From the NCBI GenBank assembly GCA_964369965.1, contig CAYJGF010000011.1, positions 18,585 through 82,584 on the forward strand: 64,000 nucleotides of DNA. Reading direction: 5' to 3'. A program made the translations under genes and the position numbers. This DNA comes from CAYJBH01 sp964369965 (GTDB taxonomy: Bacteria; Bacillota; Clostridia; Oscillospirales; Ruminococcaceae). Below are positions 33,749-42,173 of the stretch, piece by piece (the stretch's first letter is position 1; every line of letters begins with the position of its first letter). Under the pieces are notes generated by a model. It had not been told where the DNA came from, did no database searches, and saw nothing but the letters and a program-made list of their open reading frames with translations.

Positions 33749-34666
33749 TTAATCGACTTTGTCACCCACTTTTAATCGTCGCCCGACCGCGAATGACACC
33801 GCGTCCATCAGGTTTTTGCCCTGTGGTTTGAGCTTTTGTATCACGATGGCATCTTTTTTGCAGGCGATGGTCAACGGTTTTAGGCAAAGCACCGTGCCGG
33901 GCGCACCGCCTGCCTTTGAGACGAGCGTTTCTTGAATGCCACATACCGCATCACACAATATTAAGGTTGTCATCATAAAAGGCGCCACCCCACGCGTAAG
34001 GTTGTGTATCTGCTCTGCCTCCATCTCAAAGTTGCAGGCAAGCTCGGATTTTTCTATCGGCAGTGCAGGGCTTGACAACTCGTGTTGTTGTGGCGTATAG
34101 ACTGCATTGCCGTTTTTTATCTCGTTTATCGTTTTAATCAACAGCGGCACTCCGAATTCCTCGGTTTTGTCAAAAATATCGCCTGCGGTGTCATTTTCAT
34201 CTATAGAAAAACGCACCTCGGCAATCACATCACCGGTGTCAACCCCCTCGTCGATACGCATTATGCTCGCACCACTCTCGCGCTCCCCTGCCATGATTGC
34301 GCGTTGAATAGGCGCCGCGCCGCGATATTTTGGCAGTAGCGACACATGTAGATTGATAGCACCATGCTTTGGCATGTCAAAGACCTCACGGGTCAATATT
34401 TTACCATATGCCACCACCACAATCATCTCGGGGGATAGGGCTTTCAGTCGCTCTATCTCCTTTTCATCGCGCAGTGTTGTCGGCTCAAAACAGGGCAGAC
34501 CCAACTCGTCGGCAATGTTTGCAACCGGCGTTTTGGTGATTATCTGCTTTCTTCCGACCGGCTTTCGCGGTTTTGTATAGACCGCCGCCACCTCATGCCC
34601 TGCCTCTACAATCGCCTTTAACGCCACCGCCGCGAGGGGCGGTGTGCCCATAAATACCACTCTCAC
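33749..34666 (-). CDS. fmt: methionyl-tRNA formyltransferase
   Basis: Formylates initiator Met-tRNA using 10-formyl-tetrahydrofolate. 305 residues: N-terminal Rossmann domain with VVFMGTPPLAA, catalytic Asn105 and His107 in INLHVSLLPKYRGAAPIQ and Asp143 in EGVDTGDV; a C-terminal OB-like domain follows. It lies 3 bases downstream of def, whose product removes the formyl group, and is the last gene of the yicC-remA-gmk-priA-def-fmt run. Its stop codon is 1 base from the rnfA stop. Confidence 0.95.
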   Translation of the reverse strand: MRVVFMGTPPLAAVALKAIVEAGHEVAAVYTKPRKPVGRKQIITKTPVANIADELGLPCFEPTTLRDEKEIERLKALSPEMIVVVAYGKILTREVFDMPKHGAINLHVSLLPKYRGAAPIQRAIMAGERESGASIMRIDEGVDTGDVIAEVRFSIDENDTAGDIFDKTEEFGVPLLIKTINEIKNGNAVYTPQQHELSSPALPIEKSELACNFEMEAEQIHNLTRGVAPFMMTTLILCDAVCGIQETLVSKAGGAPGTVLCLKPLTIACKKDAIVIQKLKPQGKNLMDAVSFAVGRRLKVGDKVD

Positions 34667-34669
34667 CTA

Positions 34670-35206
34670 CTATTCGTCCCCTTTATCCTGCTCGTTTAGT
34701 TCGTGTTCTTTTTCTTCGATTTGTTTTTCGGTATAGAGTTTTTCGGCGCGTTGAGATATTGTCACACCGTCTAAGTGATCAATCTCGTGACAGGCGGCAC
34801 GCGCTAAGATATCATGTGCATCAAGGGTGAACGTGTTGCCGAGACGATCCTGCGCCTCCACAGTCACCGTCTGCGGTCGCATTATCTTGCCGTGCAGTCC
34901 GGGGAAGGATAAGCACCCCTCCAGTGACTCCAGCTCGCCGTCCTGCTCTATTATCCTCGGGTTGACCATTTCTATTATCTCGTAGTCAACCTCGTCGCTG
35001 TCCTCCACCGCAAACTCATCCAGTATCACCGCCACACGGCGAAGTACCCCCACCTGCGGTGCGGCAAGCCCGAGGCCGCCTGCCTCCATCATGGTGTCGC
35101 CGAGGTCATCCAGCAGGTCGTGCAGACGTTTGTTAAAATCGGTCACCTCTCGCGACTTTTTGGTTAAGATCGGATCTCCGTCGTGTAAGATGTTTCTAAG
35201 TCCCAT
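34670..35206 (-). CDS. def: peptide deformylase
   Basis: Removes the N-formyl group from nascent proteins. 178 residues with motif 1 GGLGLAAPQVG, motif 2 EGCLSFPG (metal ligand Cys98) and motif 3 CHEIDHLDG (ligands His140, His144; catalytic Glu141). The length is usual. Between priA and fmt, as in other Firmicutes. Confidence 0.96.
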   Translation of the reverse strand: MGLRNILHDGDPILTKKSREVTDFNKRLHDLLDDLGDTMMEAGGLGLAAPQVGVLRRVAVILDEFAVEDSDEVDYEIIEMVNPRIIEQDGELESLEGCLSFPGLHGKIMRPQTVTVEAQDRLGNTFTLDAHDILARAACHEIDHLDGVTISQRAEKLYTEKQIEEKEHELNEQDKGDE

Positions 35207-35243
35207 TTTTTTCTTTTCCTTTTTTTATGAAAGTGTATGTCGG

Positions 35244-37331
35244 TTATTCCTCTCGTGCGTTAAAGTCGATAAAGACGCTCACACCGTTATCCTTTTTATC
35301 CCTCGTCAGCTCGGCGAGAACACCGCGCAAAAAGTCGCGAAATCGCTTAGAGTTGCGACATTTGAGGGTCAATTTCACCCGTGTTTTGCCGGCGACGGTC
35401 GCTATATTATAGCTCGCAGGACCTAAAATTTTGAGCGGTATATCCCGATTTTCTCCACGTTTGTGCGCCCTGTTTAGCATCGATTTAAAGGCATGGGCAG
35501 ATTTTTGCGCCTGCTCCTCCTTGGTCGACACAAAACTGATGAGCATCAAGGTGCAAAAAGGGGGGTACAGACCGAGTTCACGTATCTCTAATTCACGACG
35601 AAAAAACTCCTTATAGTCCTGTTTTGCCGCGAGTTGCAACACCCAGTGGTCGGGATTAAACGTCTCGATGACCGCGCGGCCGTCACCGCCTGCCCTGCCA
35701 CTGCGCCCCACCACCTGCGTTATCAGCGAGAAAACGCTCTCAAACGCACGGTAGGAGTCGGCATAGAGCGACGAGTCCACCGACAGCACCCCGACCAGTG
35801 TAACCTTTTCAAAATCCAGTCCCTTTGCCACCATCTGGGTGCCAATCATGATGTCCGCCTTGTGTTCGCGGAACTGCGCGAGCATCTCCTCGTGTGAGTT
35901 TTTCCTGCCTACCGAGTCGGTGTCCATGCGAAGTATGCCGGCATGGGGGAAGCGGTCGGCAAGCTCCAACTCAATGTGCTCGGTGCCGACACCCGAAAAG
36001 ACAAGCTCCCCTCCGCAGATGTTGCACCGAGCAAGTGACGGGCTCTCACTCGCGCCGCAGTAGTGGCACAGGAGTTTATCGCTCCTTTTATGCAGTACCA
36101 TCGGCACCGTGCAGGAGCCACAGGTTTTGGCGGCGCGGCACTCTTTGCACAGCCCGACGGTGCGATATCCTCGTCGGTTTAACAGTAGTATTGTCTGTTC
36201 GCCCGATTTTATATTTCGCTCTATCTCGCCGGCGAGGAAGCTCCCAATCGACGCAGTCTCCCCTGCCTCTTTGAGTACTCGCAGGTCGCAGAGCTCGGCG
36301 CTCGGCAACGGCGCGTCGTTGTATCTCGTCAGCAGTTCGTAATAATGAAAAAAGCCTTTTTGAGCATAATAATACGCCGATATAGACGGGGTCGCCGACG
36401 CTAAAAGCAGGAATGCCCCACACTCGCGCGCGCGGTATGTAGCGACACTCACGGTGGAAAAACGCGGTGTCTGGTCGCTTTTATAGCTACCCTCCTGCTC
36501 CTCATCGATGATGATTAATCCGAGATTTTTCATTGGGGAAAAGACGGCGGTGCGCGTGCCTATCACTATTTTATAGTCCCCGTTTTCGATCCCTTTATAG
36601 TAGGTGGCGCGCTCACCGTCCGACAGGGCAGAGTGAACCAGCGCGACCGACTCACCGAACATCTCACCGAGACGTTTTGCCATCTGGGTCGCGAGTGAAA
36701 TCTCGGGTAATAACAGCATTGCGGATCTGCCGGCGCCGGTCAACCGCTCGATAAGTTTAATAAAAACTGCGGTCTTGCCGCTCGCCGTGACGCCGTAGAG
36801 CAGTGCCGGCTTGCCGTCCGGCGCGTCTGCCATCGGGCACATTTCATCGTATACACGCTGTTGGTCGGGCGAGAGGGTGAGCGGAGTTTTAAGCTTTGGA
36901 GGTGGTATTTCGCGAAGTTTCGGCTCCTGCTTTTTGCGCCGCACGAGGGAGTATTCATCGTCTTTCGCGACGATTTTATACAAAAACGGCATGGGGATGA
37001 CCACCCTCACCGCGTCGAACAGCCCACAAAAATACTGCTCCTTAATAAATTCACAGAGCGCTATCTGCTCCTCACTCAGCGCGTGCTCGGGGGGGGATAC
37101 GGCGATGATGGACTTTATTGCCTCCGATTTTAATCCCTCGGCGGCAGGGTTTTGCTCCACAAAGCCGAGCACCAGCCCGAGGCGCGGACGGTTACCCTGC
37201 CCGAACGGCACCATGCAAAACCGCCCTCGCAGGTCGCCCTCATCTAAAAATGGGTCGTAGCGGTAGCTGTAGGGCTTGTCAAAACGGTGGTGTGCACCCT
37301 CGACCGCCACGACGCAAAATCGCTCAAACAT
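35244..37331 (-). CDS. priA: primosomal protein N' (replication restart helicase)
   Basis: A 695-residue 3'-5' helicase that reloads the replisome at stalled forks. N-terminal 3'BD domain (YDPFLDEGDLRGRFCMVPFGQ), Walker A YGVTASGKTA, Walker B IIDEEQEGSYKS, SATPS motif, then zinc module CKECRAAKTCGSC ... CHYCG ... CNICGG, and helicase motifs GTQMVAKGLDFEKVTLVGVL and QVVGRSGRAG. The Walker B tetrad is DEEQ in place of the usual DEEH, and the following RYHARD-type segment reads RFSTVS, so the ATPase core is somewhat divergent. Its start overlaps the gmk end by 8 bases. Confidence 0.93.
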   Translation of the reverse strand: MFERFCVVAVEGAHHRFDKPYSYRYDPFLDEGDLRGRFCMVPFGQGNRPRLGLVLGFVEQNPAAEGLKSEAIKSIIAVSPPEHALSEEQIALCEFIKEQYFCGLFDAVRVVIPMPFLYKIVAKDDEYSLVRRKKQEPKLREIPPPKLKTPLTLSPDQQRVYDEMCPMADAPDGKPALLYGVTASGKTAVFIKLIERLTGAGRSAMLLLPEISLATQMAKRLGEMFGESVALVHSALSDGERATYYKGIENGDYKIVIGTRTAVFSPMKNLGLIIIDEEQEGSYKSDQTPRFSTVSVATYRARECGAFLLLASATPSISAYYYAQKGFFHYYELLTRYNDAPLPSAELCDLRVLKEAGETASIGSFLAGEIERNIKSGEQTILLLNRRGYRTVGLCKECRAAKTCGSCTVPMVLHKRSDKLLCHYCGASESPSLARCNICGGELVFSGVGTEHIELELADRFPHAGILRMDTDSVGRKNSHEEMLAQFREHKADIMIGTQMVAKGLDFEKVTLVGVLSVDSSLYADSYRAFESVFSLITQVVGRSGRAGGDGRAVIETFNPDHWVLQLAAKQDYKEFFRRELEIRELGLYPPFCTLMLISFVSTKEEQAQKSAHAFKSMLNRAHKRGENRDIPLKILGPASYNIATVAGKTRVKLTLKCRNSKRFRDFLRGVLAELTRDKKDNGVSVFIDFNAREE

Positions 37332-37908
37332 TCAATCGATTGATAGTCTTATCTATGTAGTCCAGAAGTTCCTCGGCGCAACTCTCGATGGTCTCGTTGA
37401 CGACGCTGTGGTCGTAATCGCGCGAGAACTGCATCTCCTCCAGCGCACGTTTCAGTCGAGATTCGATAGCTTCACGGGAGTCGGTGCCTCTGTTTTCAAG
37501 TCGGGAGCGCAGTTCCTCCATGGAGGGTGCGTGGATGAAGAGCAGTAATGAATCCTCACGCATCATGCGTTTTATCTGCATACCGCCGTCCACCTCGATG
37601 ACTAAGAGGACGACCTCACCGTTTTCAAGACGTTGTTCCACCTCTTTTTTCGGCGTGCCGTAATAGTTACCGACGTAGTTTGTATACTCCAACATCTCGC
37701 CGTTATCAATGCGAGACTTAAATTCCTCTTTATCCAAAAAGTAGTAGTCGACGCCGTCCTGTTCATTCTCTCGTGGTGCACGAGTCGTGGCGGAAACAGA
37801 GCGTTTCATCCCGGGGGATTTTTTCAGCATATAATCTACAATGCTGTCCTTTCCACTGCCGGACGGACCGGAAATTACTACCAAAAGACCTTTTTTTCTC
37901 ACATTCAA
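37324..37908 (-). CDS. gmk: guanylate kinase
   Basis: Phosphorylates GMP to GDP. 194 residues: P-loop SGPSGSGKDS (14-21), GMP-binding SVSATTRAPRENEQDGVDYYF and EYTNYVGNYYGTP, lid region and RLKRALEEM. The rpoZ (omega) gene that normally follows gmk in Firmicutes is missing: gmk overlaps priA directly. Upstream is remA, 10 bases away. Confidence 0.95.
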   Translation of the reverse strand: MNVRKKGLLVVISGPSGSGKDSIVDYMLKKSPGMKRSVSATTRAPRENEQDGVDYYFLDKEEFKSRIDNGEMLEYTNYVGNYYGTPKKEVEQRLENGEVVLLVIEVDGGMQIKRMMREDSLLLFIHAPSMEELRSRLENRGTDSREAIESRLKRALEEMQFSRDYDHSVVNETIESCAEELLDYIDKTINRLNV

Positions 37909-37918
37909 CCTCCTTTAA

Positions 37919-38161
37919 TTATTCGTTTAATGATGTTATACGTGCCGATAATGTATCAATTGCGAGCCCGGACAGTATGACATGTCCGGAGTCGACAACA
38001 ATAACCGCCTTTGTCTTTCTACCGAAAGTCGCGTCCACCAGTCGCCCGTCCTCCCTCGCGTCGGAAATCATCCGTTTTATCGGGGCGGAGTCGGGGGCGG
38101 TGAGCGACACTATTCGCTGTGGGACTATATAATTGCTGAAGCCAATGTTTAACAGTTGCAT
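37919..38161 (-). CDS. remA: RemA-family regulator (DUF370)
   Basis: 80 residues: LLNIGFSNYIVPQRIVSL, SAPIKRMISDAREDGRLVDATFGRKTKAVIVVDSGHVILSG, the complete RemA/DUF370 sequence. In Bacillus RemA is a DNA-binding activator of biofilm matrix and osmoprotection genes that forms ring oligomers. Here it lies between yicC and gmk as in many Clostridia. GGGATGATATT precedes ATG. Confidence 0.9.
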   Translation of the reverse strand: MQLLNIGFSNYIVPQRIVSLTAPDSAPIKRMISDAREDGRLVDATFGRKTKAVIVVDSGHVILSGLAIDTLSARITSLNE

Positions 38162-38177
38162 AATATCATCCCAAAAA

Positions 38178-39056
38178 CTACTCCGTATTTTGTATCTGCT
38201 CCCTTATCTTTTCCAACTGGGACTTCATCTCTATCACCGTCATGGTGACCTCACTGTCGGAAATTTTTGAGCCTATCGTGTTGACTTCACGACCGAGCTC
38301 CTGCACCAGAAAGTCCAGCTTTCGCCCTGCCACTTCGTCACCGTCCATAATGGACAAAAACTGCTTGATGTGGGAGTCGATGCGCACCGTCTCCTCGGTG
38401 ACGCTTATTTTATCCGCAAAGATTGCCGCCTCGGTCACAAGGCGTGATTGCTCGATATTATGGTCGTCAAGCAGGGTGCAAAGCCGTGCATAGAGCCTGT
38501 CATAGTACTCTTTTTTGCGTGCATCACCGCCCTTTTCAATCCCATTTGCGCCTTTTTGCAGGAGTGAAAGGCGGTTTTTAATGTCTTCGGCGAGCTTTTC
38601 CCCCTCGATGCATCTCATGTCGCACAGCTCACGCAGTGCCGGTGATAAAACCTGCATAACGTCGGCGAACATCTCATCCTCGTCACATTCCACACGCTGT
38701 GTCACGAATATGTCGGGTATGCGTGTAAAAGTGGTGGCACTCACATCATTATTAATACCGAGCTCATCACACAGCGCACCAAACGCCGCAAGATAGCTCT
38801 TTGCAAGTCGTGTATCCGCCTTGACCTCGACGTCGGGCGCCTCAACCGATTGTATGTATAGGTTTAAATCCACCTTGCCGCGGCGAATTTTTTTTGCAAC
38901 CTCCTTTTTAAGGCGGTCGTCGAGGAAGTTGTACGCCCTCGGCATACGCGCGGAATATTCAAGGTATCGGTGGTTAACCGATCTTATCTCGACGGTGATA
39001 ACCCGTCCGTTAACGGTCGCGCTATGACGACCAAATCCGGTCATGGAGGTGAGCAT
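38178..39056 (-). CDS. yicC: YicC-family endoribonuclease
   Basis: 292 residues: MLTSMTGFGRHSATVNGR and VEIRSVNHRYLEYSARMPR at the start, and DEVAGRKLDFLVQELGREVNTIGSK near the end, all family signatures (YicC_N and DUF1732). Members degrade specific RNAs. The longest frame adds 19 residues from an upstream hairpin region; ATG 39056 with AAAGGA 5 bases before is the family start. First gene of the housekeeping run to fmt. Confidence 0.9.
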   Translation of the reverse strand: MLTSMTGFGRHSATVNGRVITVEIRSVNHRYLEYSARMPRAYNFLDDRLKKEVAKKIRRGKVDLNLYIQSVEAPDVEVKADTRLAKSYLAAFGALCDELGINNDVSATTFTRIPDIFVTQRVECDEDEMFADVMQVLSPALRELCDMRCIEGEKLAEDIKNRLSLLQKGANGIEKGGDARKKEYYDRLYARLCTLLDDHNIEQSRLVTEAAIFADKISVTEETVRIDSHIKQFLSIMDGDEVAGRKLDFLVQELGREVNTIGSKISDSEVTMTVIEMKSQLEKIREQIQNTE

Positions 39057-39100
39057 GTTTTTCCTTTTTTGGGTGGGTAAGGATTTTTGGTTATGTAAAT

Positions 39101-39143
39101 GTAGGGGCGACACCGGCGGGCGACCACACAGGGTCGCCCCTAC
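39101..39143. repeat. intergenic hairpin, GTAGGGGCGAC family, with an alternative fold
   Basis: GTAGGGGCGAC (39101-39111) pairs with GTCGCCCCTAC (39133-39143), 11 bp. An inner GGGCGACC (39118-39125) can pair instead with GGTCGCCC (39132-39139), so two folds exclude each other. It lies between leuB and yicC. Confidence 0.5.
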
Positions 39144-39162
39144 ACATCGAATGTCATGTCAA

Positions 39163-40236
39163 TTATATAAACGTCAGCACCCTATCCGTCATCTCGCGAC
39201 TGCCTACCGTCTCTTCGCCCTGTTTTGCTATGTCGGCGGTGCGCAGACCTGCTGCGAGGGTGGCGGTGACTGCATCATTAACCGCCTTTGCCTCTGCCTC
39301 GAGACCGAACGAATATTTGAGCATCATTCCGACCGAGAGTATGGTCGCGAGCGGATTTGCAACACCCTTGCCGGCGATATCGGGCGCCGAACCGTGGATA
39401 GGCTCATACAATCCTTTTTTGGTCACACCGAGCGAGGAAGAGGGCAACATACCGATAGAGCCGGTCACCATCGAGGCCTCGTCCGAAAGGATATCGCCGA
39501 ACATATTTTCCGTTACTATTACATCAAACTGGCGTGGATTGCGCACCAGTTGCATTGCACAGTTGTCGACCAGCATGTCGGAGTATTCCACCTCGGGATA
39601 TTCCTTCGCGACACTGTGGGCGACCTCACGCCAAAGTCGACTGGACTCCAACACGTTTGCCTTGTCGACCGAGCAGAGCTTTTTGTCACGCACCATCGCC
39701 ATCTCAAAGCCGACGCGCATGATGCGCTCCACCTCTTTTTCGCTGTATATCATGGTATCGTATGCCGCCTCGCCCATCTCACCGCTGTCACGACGACCAC
39801 GCTCACCAAAGTACGCTCCACCGATAAGCTCACGCACCACCACAAAGTCAAGTCCACCCTCGGTCAACTCCGGTTTGAGTGGACAGGCATCACGCAGGAC
39901 ATCAAAGAGCACCGCAGGGCGGATGTTGGCAAAAAGTCCCATCGCACTGCGCAGACCAAGCAGAGCGCGCTCGGGGCGCATGTTGCCGGGCAGGGTGTCC
40001 CATTTAGGTCCTCCCACCGCCCCGAGTAGGACGCTGTCGGCGGCAAGGCAGGTGTCAATGCTCGCCTGTGGTAGCGGCTCGCCATGTTTATCTATCGCCA
40101 TACCTCCGGCGTCCGCCTCGGTATAGCTGAAGGTGTGCCCATATTTCTCCCCAATCTTGTCAAGGACGCGCACCGCCTCCCCCACAATCTCGGGACCGAT
40201 ACCGTCACCCTTGATTAGGGCAATGTTGTAGTTCAT
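39163..40236 (-). CDS. leuB: 3-isopropylmalate dehydrogenase
   Basis: Oxidative decarboxylation of 3-isopropylmalate with NAD in leucine synthesis. 357 residues: NIALIKGDGIGPEIV start, LLGAVGGPKWD, LRSAMGLFANIRPA (Arg ligands), MLVDNCAMQLVRNPRQFDVIVTENMFGDILSDEAS (Mg2+/substrate Asp residues) and EPIHGSAPDIAGKGVANPLA. Last gene of the branched-chain cluster, 175 bases after leuD with a repeat in the gap. Confidence 0.95.
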   Translation of the reverse strand: MNYNIALIKGDGIGPEIVGEAVRVLDKIGEKYGHTFSYTEADAGGMAIDKHGEPLPQASIDTCLAADSVLLGAVGGPKWDTLPGNMRPERALLGLRSAMGLFANIRPAVLFDVLRDACPLKPELTEGGLDFVVVRELIGGAYFGERGRRDSGEMGEAAYDTMIYSEKEVERIMRVGFEMAMVRDKKLCSVDKANVLESSRLWREVAHSVAKEYPEVEYSDMLVDNCAMQLVRNPRQFDVIVTENMFGDILSDEASMVTGSIGMLPSSSLGVTKKGLYEPIHGSAPDIAGKGVANPLATILSVGMMLKYSFGLEAEAKAVNDAVTATLAAGLRTADIAKQGEETVGSREMTDRVLTFI

Positions 40237-40300
40237 TGTTTTGTGTCCTTTCTTGATGGTATGTTTGATTTGAACGTGTTGTTGTGTTAATACTGGTTAA

Positions 40301-40398
40301 ACTAATGACTAATGGTGAATGGTTAATGGCTAATGGAAACGGCTTTCACCTTTCATCATTAGTCATTAGTCCCGCCTTTGCCATTGGTCATTAGTTTG
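40301..40398. repeat. TAATGACTAATGG-type inverted repeat between leuD and leuB
   Basis: Left arm with ACTAATGACTAATGG and GGTTAATGGCTAATGG (40301-40336); right arm with CATTAGTCATTAGT and CCATTGGTCATTAGTTT (40358-40398). The loop contains GGAAACGGCTTTCACC. A related element with GGAAACGGCTTCGCC lies at 47091-47270 in the same gene cluster. These may act as mRNA processing or stability hairpins. Confidence 0.55.
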
Positions 40399-40411
40399 AA
40401 AAAGCTATCCG

Positions 40412-40882
40412 CTATTTCACCGACAACAACAAACCGCCCTTATCCTTAATATTCCTCACAAACTCCGGCAGGGGGTTGGTTTTGTATTCCTTGCCTTTGG
40501 TGGCATTCTTTATTATGCCGTTAATTACATCGACGCTCACCTCATCCCCTGCGTCTATGTCGGCGACCGCCTCGGGGCACTCCACTATATTCAGCCCGAT
40601 GTTGATGGCGTTGCGGTAGAATATGCGCGCAAAGGTGTTTGCAATCACGCAATCGATGCCGCAGGTCTTGATGACCAGTGGTGCGTGCTCACGCGAGGAG
40701 CCGCAGCCGAAGTTGTCGGTGGCGACGATGATATCGCCCTTTTCTACCTTTTTGACAAACTCGAGGTCGATGTCCTCCATCGCGTGCTGTGCAAGCTCGT
40801 TCGCATCACTGGAGTTGAGATATCGCGCCGGTATTATTACATCGGTGTCAACATTTGCACCGTATTTAAAAACTTTTCCCAT
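40412..40882 (-). CDS. leuD: 3-isopropylmalate dehydratase small subunit
   Basis: 156 residues: MGKVFKYGANVDTDVIIPARYLN and ATDNFGCGSSREHAPLVIKTCGIDCVIANTFARIFYRN, signatures of the swivelling domain. The short length is that of the LeuD2/archaeal type. Isomerises 2- to 3-isopropylmalate (and citramalate) with LeuC, encoded 21 bases upstream. Confidence 0.95.
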   Translation of the reverse strand: MGKVFKYGANVDTDVIIPARYLNSSDANELAQHAMEDIDLEFVKKVEKGDIIVATDNFGCGSSREHAPLVIKTCGIDCVIANTFARIFYRNAINIGLNIVECPEAVADIDAGDEVSVDVINGIIKNATKGKEYKTNPLPEFVRNIKDKGGLLLSVK

Positions 40883-40903
40883 TATTATGACCGTTCCTTT
40901 CTC

Positions 40904-42157
40904 TTATTCCGGTTGTGAAATGTATCCGTCTATCGCCGACTGTGCCGCCACTGCCGGGGAGGCGAGGTAGACCTCACTCTCGGGGTGACCCATCCTGCCT
41001 ACAAAGTTGCGGTTGGTGGTGGCGACGGCGCGCTCCCCCTTGGCGAGTATGCCCATGTGACCGCCGAGACAGGGACCGCAGGTCGGCGCGGAGATGGCGC
41101 AACCGGCATCGAGGAAGATGTCAAAATATCCGGCCTTCATCGCATCACGGTAGATTTTTTGTGTCGCTGGTATTACGATACAGCGCACATTTTTAGAGAC
41201 GGTCTTGCCTTTGAAAACCTCGGCTGCAACCGCAAGGTCGGATAGGCGACCGTTGGTGCAGGAGCCGATGACCACCTGATCTATTTCAACGCGTCCTGCC
41301 ACGTCCACCGTCTTGGTATTCTCCGGCAGATGAGGGAACGCTACGGTCGGTTTTAATGCCGACAGGTCGATGGTATAGGTCTCATCATAGACAGCATCGT
41401 CGTCCGCTTTGTATTCGGTATATGCACGGTCGGTGGTGGTTTTTAGGTATTCACGAGTTATCTCGTCCACCTCGAAGATGCCGTTCTTTGCGCCTGCCTC
41501 GATTGCCATGTTGGTGATACAAAGGCGGTCATCGATGGATAGATTAGCTACACCCTCGCCGACAAATTCCATCGACTTATAGAGTGCGCCGTCCACCCCT
41601 ATCATTCCGATGATGTGCAGTATAACATCTTTGCCGCCGACCCATTTGGACGGTTTGCCGACCAGCTCGAACTTTATCGCGGAGGGAACTTTAAACCACG
41701 CCATGCCCTCGTACATGCCTGCCGCCATGTCGGTGGAGCCGACACCGGTCGAGAATGCGCCGAGTGCGCCGTAGGTACAGGTATGGGAATCGGCGCCGAT
41801 GATGACATCGCCCGGTATGACAAGTCCTTTTTCCGGCAGAAGTGCGTGCTCGACGCCCACCTCACCGGTATCATAGTAGTTGGTAATATCAAATCGCTTT
41901 GCAAAGTCGCGGCATTGTTTGCACTGCTCTGCCGCCTTTATGTCCTTGTTCGGGGTGAAGTGATCCATGACAAGGCAAATTTTCTCCTTGTCGAACACAC
42001 TGTTAAGCTCCGCTTTGTTAAACTCGTTGATGGCGACCGGCGATGTAATATCATTGCCGAGTACAAGGTCGAGTTTTGCCTTGATAAGCTCCCCTGCGCT
42101 CACGCTCTCCTTGCCACAGTGGGCGGCGAGGATTTTTTGTGTCATTGTCATTCCCAT
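40904..42157 (-). CDS. leuC: 3-isopropylmalate dehydratase large subunit
   Basis: 417 residues, aconitase fold of the short LeuC2 type. GADSHTCTYGALGAFSTGVGSTDMA, VIGSCTNGRLSDLAVAAEVFKG and DAGCAISAPTCGPCLGGHMG supply the three Cys ligands of the [4Fe-4S] cluster. The same enzyme serves leucine and, via citramalate, isoleucine. ATG 42157 has AAAGGA 8 bases upstream; two further in-frame ATGs follow within four codons. Confidence 0.95.
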   Translation of the reverse strand: MGMTMTQKILAAHCGKESVSAGELIKAKLDLVLGNDITSPVAINEFNKAELNSVFDKEKICLVMDHFTPNKDIKAAEQCKQCRDFAKRFDITNYYDTGEVGVEHALLPEKGLVIPGDVIIGADSHTCTYGALGAFSTGVGSTDMAAGMYEGMAWFKVPSAIKFELVGKPSKWVGGKDVILHIIGMIGVDGALYKSMEFVGEGVANLSIDDRLCITNMAIEAGAKNGIFEVDEITREYLKTTTDRAYTEYKADDDAVYDETYTIDLSALKPTVAFPHLPENTKTVDVAGRVEIDQVVIGSCTNGRLSDLAVAAEVFKGKTVSKNVRCIVIPATQKIYRDAMKAGYFDIFLDAGCAISAPTCGPCLGGHMGILAKGERAVATTNRNFVGRMGHPESEVYLASPAVAAQSAIDGYISQPE

Positions 42158-42173
42158 AGATAAATTCCTTTCG

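Noticed and set aside
33745..33759. TAGTTAATCGACTT resembling a MITE end at the rnfA/fmt junction
   Set aside because: Twelve bases match the MITE end, but they encode the normal C terminus of fmt (KVD and stop) and no interior sequence follows; chance match is likely.
39043..40126. Long plus-strand frames (328 and 298 codons) opposite leuB
   Set aside because: Antisense shadows of a strongly conserved leuB; no family match, no ribosome binding site, composition mirrors the leuB codons.
40301..40398. CRISPR-like array
   Set aside because: The repeats are short and contiguous in inverted arms, without regular spacers or cas genes.
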